64,000 nt of DNA from Candidatus Kapaibacterium sp. (GTDB lineage Bacteria > Bacteroidota > Ignavibacteria > Kapaibacteriales > UBA2268): assembly GCA_026390695.1 (NCBI GenBank), contig JAPLFL010000128.1, forward strand, positions 1-64,000. The letters run 5' to 3'. Within the stretch, counting starts at the first letter, position 1; every line of letters starts with the position of its first letter. Positions 35,201-44,174 of the stretch are shown piece after piece. The translations under genes and the position numbers were made by a program. The notes beneath the pieces were generated by a model. The model had not been told where the DNA came from. It saw only the letters and a program-made list of their open reading frames with translations, and made no database searches.

Positions 35201-36838
35201 ATGGATATAATAAAAAAGTATAAGTATCAAATATTAATAATAATCGCTACAAGCCTGTTCTTTTTGCCATTTTTAGGAGAAGTTCATTTATTTGACTGGG
35301 ATGAAATTAACTTTGCTGAGGCTGCAAGAGAAATGTTAGCGAGCGGTGATTATACTTCTGTTAGAATTGATTATCAGATATTTTATGAAAAACCACCCCT
35401 TTTTATATGGATTCAAGCCGCTTCAATGGCCATCTTTGGAGTAAATGAATTCGCTGCAAGATTACCTAATGTAATAGTTGGAATTTTTACATTTCTTTTC
35501 ATTTTTTCAATTGGTAAAAAGTTAGTTAATAATATTTTCGGATTACTTTGGATATTAGCATATTCTGGATCACTGCTTCCACAGCTATATTTTAGAACAG
35601 GTATAATTGATCCGCTTTTTAATTTATTTATTTTTATTGGGATATATTTCCTTTACAGTTATTATTTAGATTATAAATTCAAAAATCTACTATCAAGTTC
35701 ATTATTAATTTCGCTTGCAATTTTAACAAAAGGCCCTGTTGCACTACTTATTGTGAGTATTGTGTGGATTGTATTTTATTTTTTAAAAAGGAAAACAATC
35801 AAGTTCACTTACTGGCAATTCCCTTTATTTACAATTTTATCAATCCTCCCTTTTTTAATCTGGAATTTAGCAGTGATGATCAAAACAGGGAATATTGTTA
35901 TCAATGATTTTATTCAATATAATATTCGTTTACTTTCAACCGAAGATGCTGGTCATGGCGGACCATTTTATTATCATTTTATTGTAATATTGATCGGTTG
36001 TTTCCCTGCTTCTATTGTGGCTATACGAGGCTATTTCGGTTTAACGGAATCTAATCCTAAATTAAAAATATTTGAATCTTGGAATTTTATATTATTTCTG
36101 ACTGTTTTGGTTATTTTTTCAATAGTAAACACGAAAATCATTCATTATTCTTCCCTGTGTTACTTACCATTAACGTTCTTTGCTGCCAGAGCGCTCAATG
36201 AACTTTATTTGAATAAAATCAAGTTATATCGGTATCAGGTAATATTAATCGGACTTATAGGGTTAATCATATCGCTGGCATTCACTCTAATCCCGCTTAT
36301 TTTTATTAACAAGGAATATTTTCTTCCGAAGATTACTGATAAATTTATTTTTGAAATTCTTAAAGCAGATGTGCATTGGAGCGGATTTGAGTTTATTTTC
36401 GGCATAATTCTTACCTTAACATTAACATTTACCATCATTCAAATCATAAAGGGACATCATTTTAAGCCGCTATTACTGCTATTCTCCATATCAGGATTGA
36501 CAATATTTTTTATACTGATTACGATTACTCCTAAAATAGAGCAATACCTTCAATCAACATCTATTGAATTTTATAAGAGCCTTCAGCAGCAAGATGTCTT
36601 CATCAATACTGACTTCAAAAGCTATGCTCCTTACTTTTACCAACAGAAACCTATCCACCTCTCCGCATCTGGATTAGGTATTAGTCAAGATAATTACAAT
36701 TCTTTGATTAAAAGTGGAAATCCTGGCAAACCCGTATATATGATTTTCAGTATAAAAGAAATAAAAAAGGCAAAGAATGTTCCGAATTCATCAATAGTAG
36801 CCATCAAGAACGGGTTTATCTTTGTCAGGAGATTTTAG
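35201..36838 (+). CDS. GT39-family (ArnT/PMT-like) glycosyltransferase
   Basis: A 545-residue polytopic membrane protein of the GT-C fold. The first periplasmic loop carries the catalytic-type acidic pattern FDWDEINFAEAAREML and later YEKPPLFIWIQA, both hallmarks of ArnT/dolichyl-phosphate-mannose mannosyltransferase relatives. About eleven hydrophobic segments are followed by a small soluble C-terminal domain. It should use a lipid-linked sugar to modify lipid A, a protein or a glycan; the acceptor is unknown. Its 3' end overlaps the convergent GT39 gene by 14 bp. Confidence 0.85.
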   Translation: MDIIKKYKYQILIIIATSLFFLPFLGEVHLFDWDEINFAEAAREMLASGDYTSVRIDYQIFYEKPPLFIWIQAASMAIFGVNEFAARLPNVIVGIFTFLFIFSIGKKLVNNIFGLLWILAYSGSLLPQLYFRTGIIDPLFNLFIFIGIYFLYSYYLDYKFKNLLSSSLLISLAILTKGPVALLIVSIVWIVFYFLKRKTIKFTYWQFPLFTILSILPFLIWNLAVMIKTGNIVINDFIQYNIRLLSTEDAGHGGPFYYHFIVILIGCFPASIVAIRGYFGLTESNPKLKIFESWNFILFLTVLVIFSIVNTKIIHYSSLCYLPLTFFAARALNELYLNKIKLYRYQVILIGLIGLIISLAFTLIPLIFINKEYFLPKITDKFIFEILKADVHWSGFEFIFGIILTLTLTFTIIQIIKGHHFKPLLLLFSISGLTIFFILITITPKIEQYLQSTSIEFYKSLQQQDVFINTDFKSYAPYFYQQKPIHLSASGLGISQDNYNSLIKSGNPGKPVYMIFSIKEIKKAKNVPNSSIVAIKNGFIFVRRF

Positions 36839-38078
36839 ATTTTCTTTTAAACTGCAAATATTTATCATAAAAATAAATAGCTCCAAGAGAAATAAACGGC
36901 AACAGCAGCGGTTTCATCAAAGTCTGATACCTCTGTATAACAAAAAATATGGCCGCTATTAAGCTATGATATATCATAAATAGATAAAAATATTGATATT
37001 TATTAAAAGAAAAGTTTTTTACAACACCAATTATTAATAGTACCAGAGCTAACATCCATGGAATATAATAGAAAATATTTGAATTTTTTCTGTCAAAAGG
37101 GTTCCCCACCCATAAATGAAATTCTTTTGTTATAATATTTAGCAAATTCCCGGATATCCCTTTTGATTTTATCGATTTCAAAGCCTCACTCATAAAGACA
37201 CTGTCTCGAGCTATTTCAAAATTCTTATTCATCGGAATTTCTTTCAGGGTAATCGCAATTTTATCATCTTCCCAAAAAGCATCATAGTATGGATTATTGC
37301 CTCGGTACAAGTTAATACCGGAAGCACTCGTAAGAGGAATAATTTTATTGAAAGTATAATAATTTCTCAATTGCCATGGTAAAAGAGCAAGAATCGAAAA
37401 TAACGCAATAAGCAGCGCATTAAGCCACTTTTTCCTATAAACCATATAAAATGCCAAAAACAGATTGAAAACGATAAATTCAGACCTAAAAAGCGGTAAA
37501 ATCGCACATATTAGAGCAATAACAAATGTATGTTTGTAATTCCAAACAGATTCTATTTTACTTAGATTATAAATTAACAGTAAAATTAAAATATGATATA
37601 TTAGGGTCGGGCCAATAGTTGCTACTATGTATATAAAATCAGGGAAAATGCTGTATAAGATAGCTGATAGCAGTGCTACTCTTTCATTGAAGGCATGATT
37701 AGTGACTCTAAAGATTAAATAAACAGAAAAAAGTGACAGAAGAATGTTGAATATCAGCAGTGCGATATTTCTTAAAATTATCGATTTGATAGTAAAGAAA
37801 GGTAGAATCACTGCAAGATATGCAGGAGGCATGTATGCTGAAGGAACTGGTTTGGAATTTTCAGAAGCATTAAATTCAATTTTATCTTGATTTAAATAAA
37901 ACAGAGAAAAACCTTTACCTGCAACTATATTTTTAGCTATGTTCCCATATTCAAGATAATTTGATTCTGACGAAAAATCAAAATATATCCATACGAAGAT
38001 AATCCGCAGAGCAAGTGTGAATGCTATAATAGGAAGTATTTTATTCTTTGTGAATTTTTGAAAGAATTCCATAATCAA
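36825..38078 (-). CDS. GT39-like polytopic glycosyltransferase
   Basis: A 417-residue membrane protein with about ten hydrophobic segments. The first loop (YLEYGNIAKNIVAGKGFS) and the later PPAYLAVILPFF match the GT39/PMT_2 family more loosely than the gene at 35201; the strongly acidic DE pair is replaced by YLEYG. It is shorter and lacks the soluble tail. The function is inferred only at family level. It may start at the second Met (MEFFQKF). Confidence 0.7.
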   Translation of the reverse strand: MIMEFFQKFTKNKILPIIAFTLALRIIFVWIYFDFSSESNYLEYGNIAKNIVAGKGFSLFYLNQDKIEFNASENSKPVPSAYMPPAYLAVILPFFTIKSIILRNIALLIFNILLSLFSVYLIFRVTNHAFNERVALLSAILYSIFPDFIYIVATIGPTLIYHILILLLIYNLSKIESVWNYKHTFVIALICAILPLFRSEFIVFNLFLAFYMVYRKKWLNALLIALFSILALLPWQLRNYYTFNKIIPLTSASGINLYRGNNPYYDAFWEDDKIAITLKEIPMNKNFEIARDSVFMSEALKSIKSKGISGNLLNIITKEFHLWVGNPFDRKNSNIFYYIPWMLALVLLIIGVVKNFSFNKYQYFYLFMIYHSLIAAIFFVIQRYQTLMKPLLLPFISLGAIYFYDKYLQFKRKSKIS

Positions 38079-38230
38079 TTTTAATTCATTAACTAAAGCC
38101 GAAATTAATAATTTTTGTTTACAACTTATCTAAATTCTAAAAATATTTATTTGATATTTTCAGAAAATTTCTTAATTTTGTGGTTCGTATAAAATGAAAA
38201 ATATTTTTTATATAAATTGATAGCATTGAA

Positions 38231-38371
38231 ATGAAACGAACTTATCAACCCAGTAGAAGAAAAAAACTGAATAAACATGGTTTTCGCTTACGCATGTCAA
38301 CTAAAAACGGTAGAAAAGTTTTAGCAAGACGTCGCGCAAAAGGACGCTATCGCTTGACTGTCAGCGACTAA
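38231..38371 (+). CDS. rpmH: 50S ribosomal protein L34
   Basis: A 46-residue ribosomal protein missed by the ORF track because of its length. [20 protein letters not shown] and the [15 protein letters not shown] end are diagnostic. It is the first gene of the usual rpmH-rnpA-yidD order. The normal next gene, yidC, is missing after yidD, and no dnaA lies upstream, so this need not be the replication origin. A hairpin terminator separates it from rnpA. Confidence 0.98.
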   Translation: MKRTYQPSRRKKLNKHGFRLRMSTKNGRKVLARRRAKGRYRLTVSD

Positions 38372-38393
38372 TAATTTTTTTCTTAAAGCTATA

Positions 38394-38429
38394 GATAAGG
38401 ATAGGTCGCTGCTTATCCTTATTTTTTTT
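38394..38429 (+). terminator. Hairpin terminator or attenuator between rpmH and rnpA
   Basis: ATAAGGATA and TATCCTTAT-like arms pair around GGTCGCTGCT, followed by T8. Since rnpA has no clear own promoter, this may lower rnpA expression relative to L34, as known in other bacteria. Confidence 0.8.
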
Positions 38430-38503
38430 GTTTCATCACTTAAAGATACAAATTTAATGAAGTAAAAAACAAGATTTAATTAAAAACTTTATAAAATTTC
38501 AAC

Positions 38504-38929
38504 TTGGAACTTATATTTTCATCTCTCAAGGGTTTCGAATCATTTACAAAAGCATTTCATACTGGTAAGAAATTTCGAAGTGGAGCTGCTTTAACATCTG
38601 TTCAATTTAACTCAAAACAATCGTCACCAGTAGGAAATGTCTTGGATACTTCGCATATTGTATCTTATGCTGTTACTGTTAGTAAAAGAACAGCAAAGAG
38701 AGCCGTTCTACGAAATAGAATCAAGAGATTAATGAGGGAATCATTGAGAAAGGAATTATCGGATTTATTTCATCAAGACCAAATTGTAATATCTACTTTT
38801 ATTTGGATTTGGAGATCCGCACCAAAAAAACCAGGCCAGATCCATCTGAACGATGTATCCAAAGAACTAAGGCTAATTATAGATGATATTAAATTTTATC
38901 ATTTGAAAATCCAAAAAAGTAAATATTAG
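38504..38929 (+). CDS. rnpA: Ribonuclease P protein component
   Basis: A 141-residue protein that helps the RNase P RNA mature tRNA 5' ends. The family motif KRTAKRAVLRNRIKRLMRES (the RNR box) is at about 65-84, preceded by a typical N terminus (FTKAFHTGKKFRSG). The best start is a TTG at 38504; no ATG or GTG fits better. A central stretch (about 33-50) is longer than in most homologs. It lies between rpmH and yidD in the conserved order. Confidence 0.95.
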   Translation: MELIFSSLKGFESFTKAFHTGKKFRSGAALTSVQFNSKQSSPVGNVLDTSHIVSYAVTVSKRTAKRAVLRNRIKRLMRESLRKELSDLFHQDQIVISTFIWIWRSAPKKPGQIHLNDVSKELRLIIDDIKFYHLKIQKSKY

Positions 38930-38984
38930 TCATCTTAATTGTAATTTACGGAATTAAACTTTAAACAATAAAAGATCACTCCCA

Positions 38985-39224
38985 ATGCCATTAATCAGAA
39001 TTATATCAAAGGTATTGATTTTCTGTGCAGTTCTATTAATCAAGTTTTATAGATTACTAATATCCCCGCTTTTCCCGAACAGTTGCAGATTTTATCCTAC
39101 TTGTTCAGAATATGCTATTCAAGCAATAGAGAAATATGGAATTTTTAAAGGAATTTGGTTGGGTACTAAAAGAATTTTACGCTGCCACCCTCTTCATCCC
39201 GGAGGATTCGATCCGGTACCTTAA
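38985..39224 (+). CDS. yidD: Membrane protein insertion efficiency factor YidD
   Basis: A 79-residue amphipathic membrane-associated protein. [35 protein letters not shown] and the HPGGFDPVP end are diagnostic, including the three conserved cysteines. It aids YidC-dependent insertion, but yidC is not next to it here; the following gene is on the other strand. Confidence 0.97.
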   Translation: MPLIRIISKVLIFCAVLLIKFYRLLISPLFPNSCRFYPTCSEYAIQAIEKYGIFKGIWLGTKRILRCHPLHPGGFDPVP

Positions 39225-39341
39225 CAATTTTGAATTACGAATTTTGGAATTTTTGGAAGCTATTAAAGTTAATATTAATTTTATCTCTACTTTTGAACTG
39301 TTTGAAAACTTGTTAAAATAATGATCTGTTCTCATAATTCC

Positions 39342-40292
39342 CTAAGGTCTGCTGCCAAGCCTAACATTAACATTAACTCCATTTGCTTTAATAAACAAGA
39401 CCAATCCCGATAATTCGCTTATCGCAGAATCTATTCGTGCAGCAAATGCTTTGTCGTACATCAATTTATGTAAAGTGTTATCACCGGATTTGATATTTGC
39501 AGTAAAATCCCTAAGATCTGATAATAAATTATCTGCTTTGTCAATAGCATTATCAACTTTAACAATTGAATTTTTTGCCGAATAAGATAGGCTGTTCAAG
39601 TTTCCAACTAATGTGTCCAGACGTGGCTCATACTTGTTATATGCTCCTTTCAATTCACCAGTCAAATATTTTAAATCTTTGACAGAAGAATTAATACCAG
39701 AACGATTTTCACGAATTAGTTGATTAAGTGATTCACTTAACTCATCAACATTTTTAAGAATTTTTTTAATTTGATCAACAGCTTTGCCATCATCTAAAAC
39801 TTTTGTACCGGCAGTCATTACAGTATCCAGTCGCTTGATAAGCATGGTCAAATCCATTGATACTGTTCCGAAAACAGCCACCAGTTCAGGTATATCGGGA
39901 GGTGTTGTTCCGGGAATCTCGCTACCGATCATATAAGAGACAGTGGAAATTCCGGGATTAATTTCTAATTTTTTACCACCTGTAATTTCGAGGATTGTAA
40001 TTCTGGCATTAACATCTTTTTTTAAGTCGCTGATATTGTCAATTGACCCAGAAACAAGGACTGATCCTTGATTATTTTCGACAGAGCTAACAAATCCGCG
40101 CTTGACGCCATTAATCATAATAGGAGCAGAGACCTGTAAACCACCTGAATTTTTAAAACGGAAATTAACAATTCTATTGTTCACAGATACACCATATCCA
40201 CGTCCGAGGATTATTCCTGCGAATAGCAGTACTAATGCTGTGATAGAAACAATACCAACTTTAAATTCATTTTTTTTTTGTTCGTCAATCAT
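39342..40292 (-). CDS. MCE/MlaD-family lipid transport protein
   Basis: A 316-residue inner-membrane-anchored protein. One N-terminal membrane helix (VGIVSITALVLLFAGIILGRG, about 12-32) is followed by a single MCE domain (about 40-120, with GLQVSAPIMINGVKRGFVSS and ITILEITGGKKLEINPG) and a long helical C terminus (about 150-300). MlaD-type proteins bind lipids moving between membranes together with an MlaFE ABC transporter, but no ABC genes are adjacent. It is single, between yidD and ssb. Confidence 0.9.
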   Translation of the reverse strand: MIDEQKKNEFKVGIVSITALVLLFAGIILGRGYGVSVNNRIVNFRFKNSGGLQVSAPIMINGVKRGFVSSVENNQGSVLVSGSIDNISDLKKDVNARITILEITGGKKLEINPGISTVSYMIGSEIPGTTPPDIPELVAVFGTVSMDLTMLIKRLDTVMTAGTKVLDDGKAVDQIKKILKNVDELSESLNQLIRENRSGINSSVKDLKYLTGELKGAYNKYEPRLDTLVGNLNSLSYSAKNSIVKVDNAIDKADNLLSDLRDFTANIKSGDNTLHKLMYDKAFAARIDSAISELSGLVLFIKANGVNVNVRLGSRP

Positions 40293-40376
40293 AATTTTAA
40301 AAGAATATCAAATTATTCAAATTATATTTTAAAAAGATGAAAGCCCTTATTCAGGGCTATTCAGAGAAAATCATTA

Positions 40377-40844
40377 TTAAAAAGGGAAATCATCCCGTTC
40401 TTTTGGTGGGATATGTAAATCAAGTCTATCGTCAAAATCAATCGGATCATAATCAAGATGCGTTTCAGAGTAATCACCGAAATCATCTTTATCGCTGCCA
40501 TCGCGTTTAGTGCGAGCTTCAAGCAAAAGCATATTATCGGCAAGAACTTCTACAACGTGGCGTCTATTGCCGGTTTTATCATCAAAAGTTCTTGTTTGAA
40601 TTCTACCTTCAATATAGACTCTGGCACCTTTTTTAACCAATTTGTGAATAACTTCTGCCAAACCTCTCCAAGCAACAATCGTATGCCAATCGGTGTGCTC
40701 CTGCAAATTATTATCACGGTCTTTCCATGTTTCAGAAGTTGCTAATCTAAAAGAAGTTACTGGTATTTTACTGGGAGTATATTTAAGTTCCGGATCCTTA
40801 CCAACATTTCCAATTAACATTACTTTGTTTAGAGTTCTTGACAT
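40377..40844 (-). CDS. ssb: Single-stranded DNA-binding protein
   Basis: A 155-residue SSB. The OB fold (about 1-107) begins LNKVMLIGNVGKDPELKYTP and contains WHTIVAWRGLAEV and GARVYIEGRIQTRTF. A short acidic linker follows, and the C-terminal tip DDFPF matches the partner-binding tail. A GAGGTAAGT ribosome binding site precedes the ATG. It is expected to be essential for replication and repair. It lies alone between the MCE gene and the flagellar cluster, with a palindrome upstream. Confidence 0.97.
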   Translation of the reverse strand: MSRTLNKVMLIGNVGKDPELKYTPSKIPVTSFRLATSETWKDRDNNLQEHTDWHTIVAWRGLAEVIHKLVKKGARVYIEGRIQTRTFDDKTGNRRHVVEVLADNMLLLEARTKRDGSDKDDFGDYSETHLDYDPIDFDDRLDLHIPPKERDDFPF

Positions 40845-40874
40845 ACTTACCTCATAAAATTAGTTCATTAATCT

Positions 40875-40884
40875 GACGATCGTC
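40875..40884. promoter_or_regulatory. GACGATCGTC palindrome upstream of ssb
   Basis: A perfect 10-bp palindrome 31-40 bp before the ssb start codon, in the probable promoter region. Half-site-like ACGACGATTAG and TATCGTCTAAA lie 25-60 bp further upstream. It may be an operator, for instance for a damage-response repressor, but it does not match the E. coli LexA box. Confidence 0.35.
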
Positions 40885-40952
40885 AAATATTAAATTTTCA
40901 TTTTTTTTAACGACGATTAGTATTTGAATTAATTTCATGTATCGTCTAAAAA

Positions 40953-40989
40953 TAAAAAAATCCTTCAATAAAAGTAAAGAAGGATTTTA
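40953..40989 (-). terminator. Terminator of the flagellar cluster
   Basis: Read on the minus strand, AAAATCCTTC and GAAGGATTTTTTT form the stem around TTTACTTTTATT with a T-run, 24 bp after the flgM stop codon. Confidence 0.9.
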
Positions 40990-41012
40990 GAAAAATTAAT
41001 TTATTTAATGAA

Positions 41013-41267
41013 CTACTTAGTAGCTAACTGCTGAGAAACTCGCTTTGCGACTTCTTTAACGACTTCAGTTTTATTATAAAATCCCGAATTTATTCTATTT
41101 TTAATCGGAGCTAATTTGCGGGCTTCCACTGAAAGTTCTAATTTATCAACGCTTTTTTGATTATTTGATACTTTTTGTTCTTTTTGTTTGGAATCATCAT
41201 TTACCTTAGATTGAATATTATTCTTGGTATAAGCCGCAGTACCAGTTGACAAAGCATGTATATTCAT
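41013..41267 (-). CDS. flgM: FlgM-like anti-sigma28 factor
   Basis: An 84-residue mostly disordered protein whose C-terminal half, DKLELSVEARKLAPIKNRIN and NKTEVVKEVAKRVSQQL, matches the sigma28-binding helices of FlgM. FlgM holds FliA until the hook is complete. The sigma28-type promoters of the two flagellins in the same cluster support this. The start overlaps the preceding gene by 4 bp, which indicates translational coupling; AGAGGTGAAAAA is the ribosome binding site. Confidence 0.75.
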   Translation of the reverse strand: MNIHALSTGTAAYTKNNIQSKVNDDSKQKEQKVSNNQKSVDKLELSVEARKLAPIKNRINSGFYNKTEVVKEVAKRVSQQLATK

Positions 41268-41632
41268 TTTTTCACCTCTCGAGTATAAACTAAAATTGAT
41301 TTCTTTTTTAATAAAATTCGCAATTTCTCAGATATAATTTTAACACTTTTTTCCAATATATCCAAATTCCCCTTATCAGCCCGCACTAATGGCTGATAAA
41401 CATCTTCCCATTCAATGTGATTATTTTTATAAAAATCACTCCAATACTTACTTTTACAAAATTTGTTCAGAATTTCAAGATTATTTTCTCTACGACTGTA
41501 AAGTTCACTTAATTTATTAATATTGATTGAATTACCATAATCCATTTCTTCTAAGTACTTTGTAATCTCTTTTGTCTGAACAGATACACTTTGCAAAAGT
41601 GTAAATATTTTATCTTCATCAGACTTTTGCAT
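41264..41632 (-). CDS. Probable flagellar export chaperone (FliT/FlgN-like)
   Basis: A 122-residue all-helical, charged protein without signal peptide. The pattern of long helices around LSELYSRRENNLEILNKFCK resembles FliT and FlgN chaperones, but I cannot assign it firmly. It overlaps flaG upstream by 14 bp and flgM downstream by 4 bp, so all three are translated together. A FliD or hook-associated protein chaperone is the most likely role from context. Confidence 0.55.
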   Translation of the reverse strand: MQKSDEDKIFTLLQSVSVQTKEITKYLEEMDYGNSININKLSELYSRRENNLEILNKFCKSKYWSDFYKNNHIEWEDVYQPLVRADKGNLDILEKSVKIISEKLRILLKKKSILVYTREVKK

Positions 41633-42050
41633 CAGCTAAACTTCCGCTCTCAATCGATTTTGAAATTATTTTTGCTATTTTGACGGAAATCTCTGATGGA
41701 AATTGTTCAACAACTTCATTAGTTTTTGAATCAATCAATTTCAGAATCATTTTCTTCATGTCCTTATTATAAGAAAATTCAAGATTTACATCTTTATCAT
41801 TTAAAATTCCATTCAATTTCGATGCCAAAGCATTATAATTCGGTGCTTTTTCGGAAAAATTTTGTCCTCCAACCTTATCACCCCTGAGTTCTGATGGTGA
41901 TGAAGTGGAATTCCGTTTAGTATGCTCGCCAGAAGATAAAGGCGAACCCACGGAGAGAGTTTCTACTCCGTTCAATTCAGTATTTGCAGTTCTCAGGTCA
42001 CCTATTTTCCCTATTTCAACAGGTGGCAGATTTTGAACTCCTGTTATCAT
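41619..42050 (-). CDS. flaG: FlaG-family flagellar protein
   Basis: A 143-residue protein with a disordered N terminus and a C-terminal FlaG domain (VNLEFSYNKDMKKMILKLID ... SKTNEVVEQFPSE). FlaG affects filament length. The ORF track starts at an ATG without a ribosome site; the ATG at 42048-42050 has GGAGGTAG just upstream and is chosen. It follows fliD, as in many flagellar clusters. Confidence 0.85.
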   Translation of the reverse strand: MITGVQNLPPVEIGKIGDLRTANTELNGVETLSVGSPLSSGEHTKRNSTSSPSELRGDKVGGQNFSEKAPNYNALASKLNGILNDKDVNLEFSYNKDMKKMILKLIDSKTNEVVEQFPSEISVKIAKIISKSIESGSLADAKV

Positions 42051-42116
42051 ATCTACCTCCATTTTTTTTATATTATCGGCTTAGAATTTTAAAACTTTAA
42101 TCTCTGTTTTAAATTT

Positions 42117-43586
42117 TTATCCCGTAGATGAAGTTTGTGTTGAGCTTGTTGTTCCAAGTAAAGTTTGATACTGGCCTTGAGCCTTCAGATAAGTCTGTAG
42201 AGTGGCCGTATATTGTTTCCTAAGTGCAGCAGCCTGTTGATCAATACTCTTTTGAACGGATACTGTTTGTTTACTGGATAAATTAATTTGATTACCCAGA
42301 GCCAGAGTTTTAGATTTGATTATCCCTCCGTCTCCAGTCAGGGATGAGACAATTGAATTAAGCTGAGAAGCGAATCCATCAGGTCCGGTAAATAAATTTG
42401 CGACATCAAGTGGATTTTTCTCCAATGCAGTTTTAAGAACAGCTGAATCAGCAACTGATACAGTACCATCAGAAGCAACTTTAATACCCATTTCAGATAA
42501 ATATTTCATCGTTCCTCCGTTTTGAGGAGTAATGGCTGTAGAAGTAATGCTGCGTAATCTGCTAAATAGAGAATTAACAGCAGTGTCACCACGAGTACTA
42601 CTTGTATTGGATTTCACAAAATTCAATAAAGAATTATAGTGATCAAGCATGGGTTTAACAAAATTTGTCACTGCTGCAACATCAATAGAAGTTGTCATGG
42701 TTATCGGTATATCGCTTTCAAGCTGTGGCTTCAGTAAAGTCAGTGTAATTCCGCTAAGGACATCACTAACAGTATTTGTGTCTCTGAAAACTTCAATTCC
42801 ATTAACATTTAGTTTGGAATCCAGATTTGCCGAATCAGTTGTTTTATATCCTGCGTCAAGTGTAGTAGCCAGTTTCCTTGTACTCGAACTTGAATTTACA
42901 GAAGAATTAGTTATACCGAGCTCAGCTAATAAAGGTGAATCTTCAAAACTAATAGCATTAGTGCTACCGGTCGATATTGAAGAAATAGTTAACCTACCAC
43001 TGCTTAAAGTATCTTTCACAAAAGATGCACTTGCATAAGTAGTAGAAACTGAATTTGTAGTAGTAGTTACAGCAGTATTTATAGACTTGGCTATAGCTTT
43101 CAGTGCATCTTCGTTGCTCATATCGGCAGTTAAATCAACCGAAACATCAAAAGAATTTGTTCCAACTTTAATTTTAAATGTCTGAGTTCCGATTGATAGA
43201 AATTTATCGGTTAATTTAAGTCGTTTACTAATTAAATTATCGTTAGTAGCCAATCTGTCCACTTTTATCTGATTAACTGCAACAGCAGCATCGCTCGTAG
43301 TTGTTGCAGTCATGACGGTAGCATCTGAGGATGTTACACCACGTGTCACAAAGTTATTACTTGCGTTTTGAGCAGTAAAAGTATCAATATTTGAAATTAC
43401 CGTATTAAGCTGAGATAACAAATTATTGTAGAATTTTTGATTATTCTGCAATGTATTCTGTTTCGTAGTAAGTGCATCAAGACGATATTGCTGTGTTTGC
43501 CGGTAGGCATTTTCAACCTGATCAAGAGCAGTGTTTGATTTACCACTCATGGAACTGGCAACACTATTGGTTAAAGCATCAGCCAT
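42117..43586 (-). CDS. fliD: Flagellar filament cap protein FliD
   Basis: A 489-residue hook-associated protein 2 that caps the filament and inserts flagellin. The helical, Gln-rich N terminus (TALDQVENAYRQTQQYRLDALTT-like) and the C-terminal coiled segment (KSIDQQAAALRKQYTATLQTY) follow the FliD N and C domains. Between them lie beta-rich, Ser/Thr-rich surface domains (about 95-320). Unlike most FliD proteins, the N terminus lacks the usual SGLD/G motif directly after the start. It is preceded by AGGGAGGTTTT and lies between fliS and flaG. Confidence 0.95.
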   Translation of the reverse strand: MADALTNSVASSMSGKSNTALDQVENAYRQTQQYRLDALTTKQNTLQNNQKFYNNLLSQLNTVISNIDTFTAQNASNNFVTRGVTSSDATVMTATTTSDAAVAVNQIKVDRLATNDNLISKRLKLTDKFLSIGTQTFKIKVGTNSFDVSVDLTADMSNEDALKAIAKSINTAVTTTTNSVSTTYASASFVKDTLSSGRLTISSISTGSTNAISFEDSPLLAELGITNSSVNSSSSTRKLATTLDAGYKTTDSANLDSKLNVNGIEVFRDTNTVSDVLSGITLTLLKPQLESDIPITMTTSIDVAAVTNFVKPMLDHYNSLLNFVKSNTSSTRGDTAVNSLFSRLRSITSTAITPQNGGTMKYLSEMGIKVASDGTVSVADSAVLKTALEKNPLDVANLFTGPDGFASQLNSIVSSLTGDGGIIKSKTLALGNQINLSSKQTVSVQKSIDQQAAALRKQYTATLQTYLKAQGQYQTLLGTTSSTQTSSTG

Positions 43587-43630
43587 AAAACCTCCCTATA
43601 TATACAACAGAAGAAAAATAAAAAAAAGAA

Positions 43631-43990
43631 TTACTGCTGTTCCATGTTAAAAGCTTTCGCCCATGTTTCGCGTAATTCTTGAATTATATGAAGAGCTTCT
43701 TCGTATTTTTTCTGAAATATACACCTTTGACAATATTCGTACAGACGATATAGTCTTGTTGAAGTTTCTTCATATTCGAAATTAAGTGCCCCCATTAACT
43801 CAATTAAAACACGACTCATCTTCGAGACGTCGCTTCTCTTGCAGCTTACAATGAAAAGATCATACATCTTCAGTATGATTTTTTCTTTGCTCCACGATAG
43901 CACTTCCTGTTCAAGATACGAAGGAACTTTCTTTTCCCCTTTATTGCCATAAATTTTACTGGCAGCAAGTTGTTGTGTTGCTGTTGCCAT
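43631..43990 (-). CDS. fliS: Flagellin export chaperone FliS
   Basis: A 119-residue helical-bundle chaperone that binds the C terminus of flagellin before export. LEQEVLSWSKEKIILKMYDL (about 25-44) and the closing RETWAKAF match the family. The spacing (44 bp to fliD) and a GAAGGGGATAATTT site fit a fliS-fliD-flaG operon. Confidence 0.85.
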   Translation of the reverse strand: MATATQQLAASKIYGNKGEKKVPSYLEQEVLSWSKEKIILKMYDLFIVSCKRSDVSKMSRVLIELMGALNFEYEETSTRLYRLYEYCQRCIFQKKYEEALHIIQELRETWAKAFNMEQQ

Positions 43991-44070
43991 AAATTATCCC
44001 CTTCAATCTGTTTAATATGCTGTTCAAAAAAATCATTATTAAATAATGAACTCAAAGTTAAAAAATTTAT

Positions 44071-44117
44071 CGTTAATGCCGGAGCACCCGAGCTTGACCT
44101 CGAGGCTCCGGTTAACG
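44071..44117 (-). terminator. Long hairpin terminator after flagellin 1
   Basis: CGTTAA and GCCGGAGC pair with GCTCCGG and TTAACG around an inner CCGAG/CTCG(A)G stem. On the minus strand a T-rich tract (AAATTTTTTAAC) follows. It separates the abundant flagellin transcript from fliS. Confidence 0.85.
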
Positions 44118-44174
44118 ACTACAAACAGCTATGTCAATTACAAAAAATGTACCGTATTTTTAAATTCCGGTAAT

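Noticed and set aside
38079-38230. Possible oriC next to rpmH
   Set aside because: No cluster of DnaA boxes and no dnaA gene nearby.
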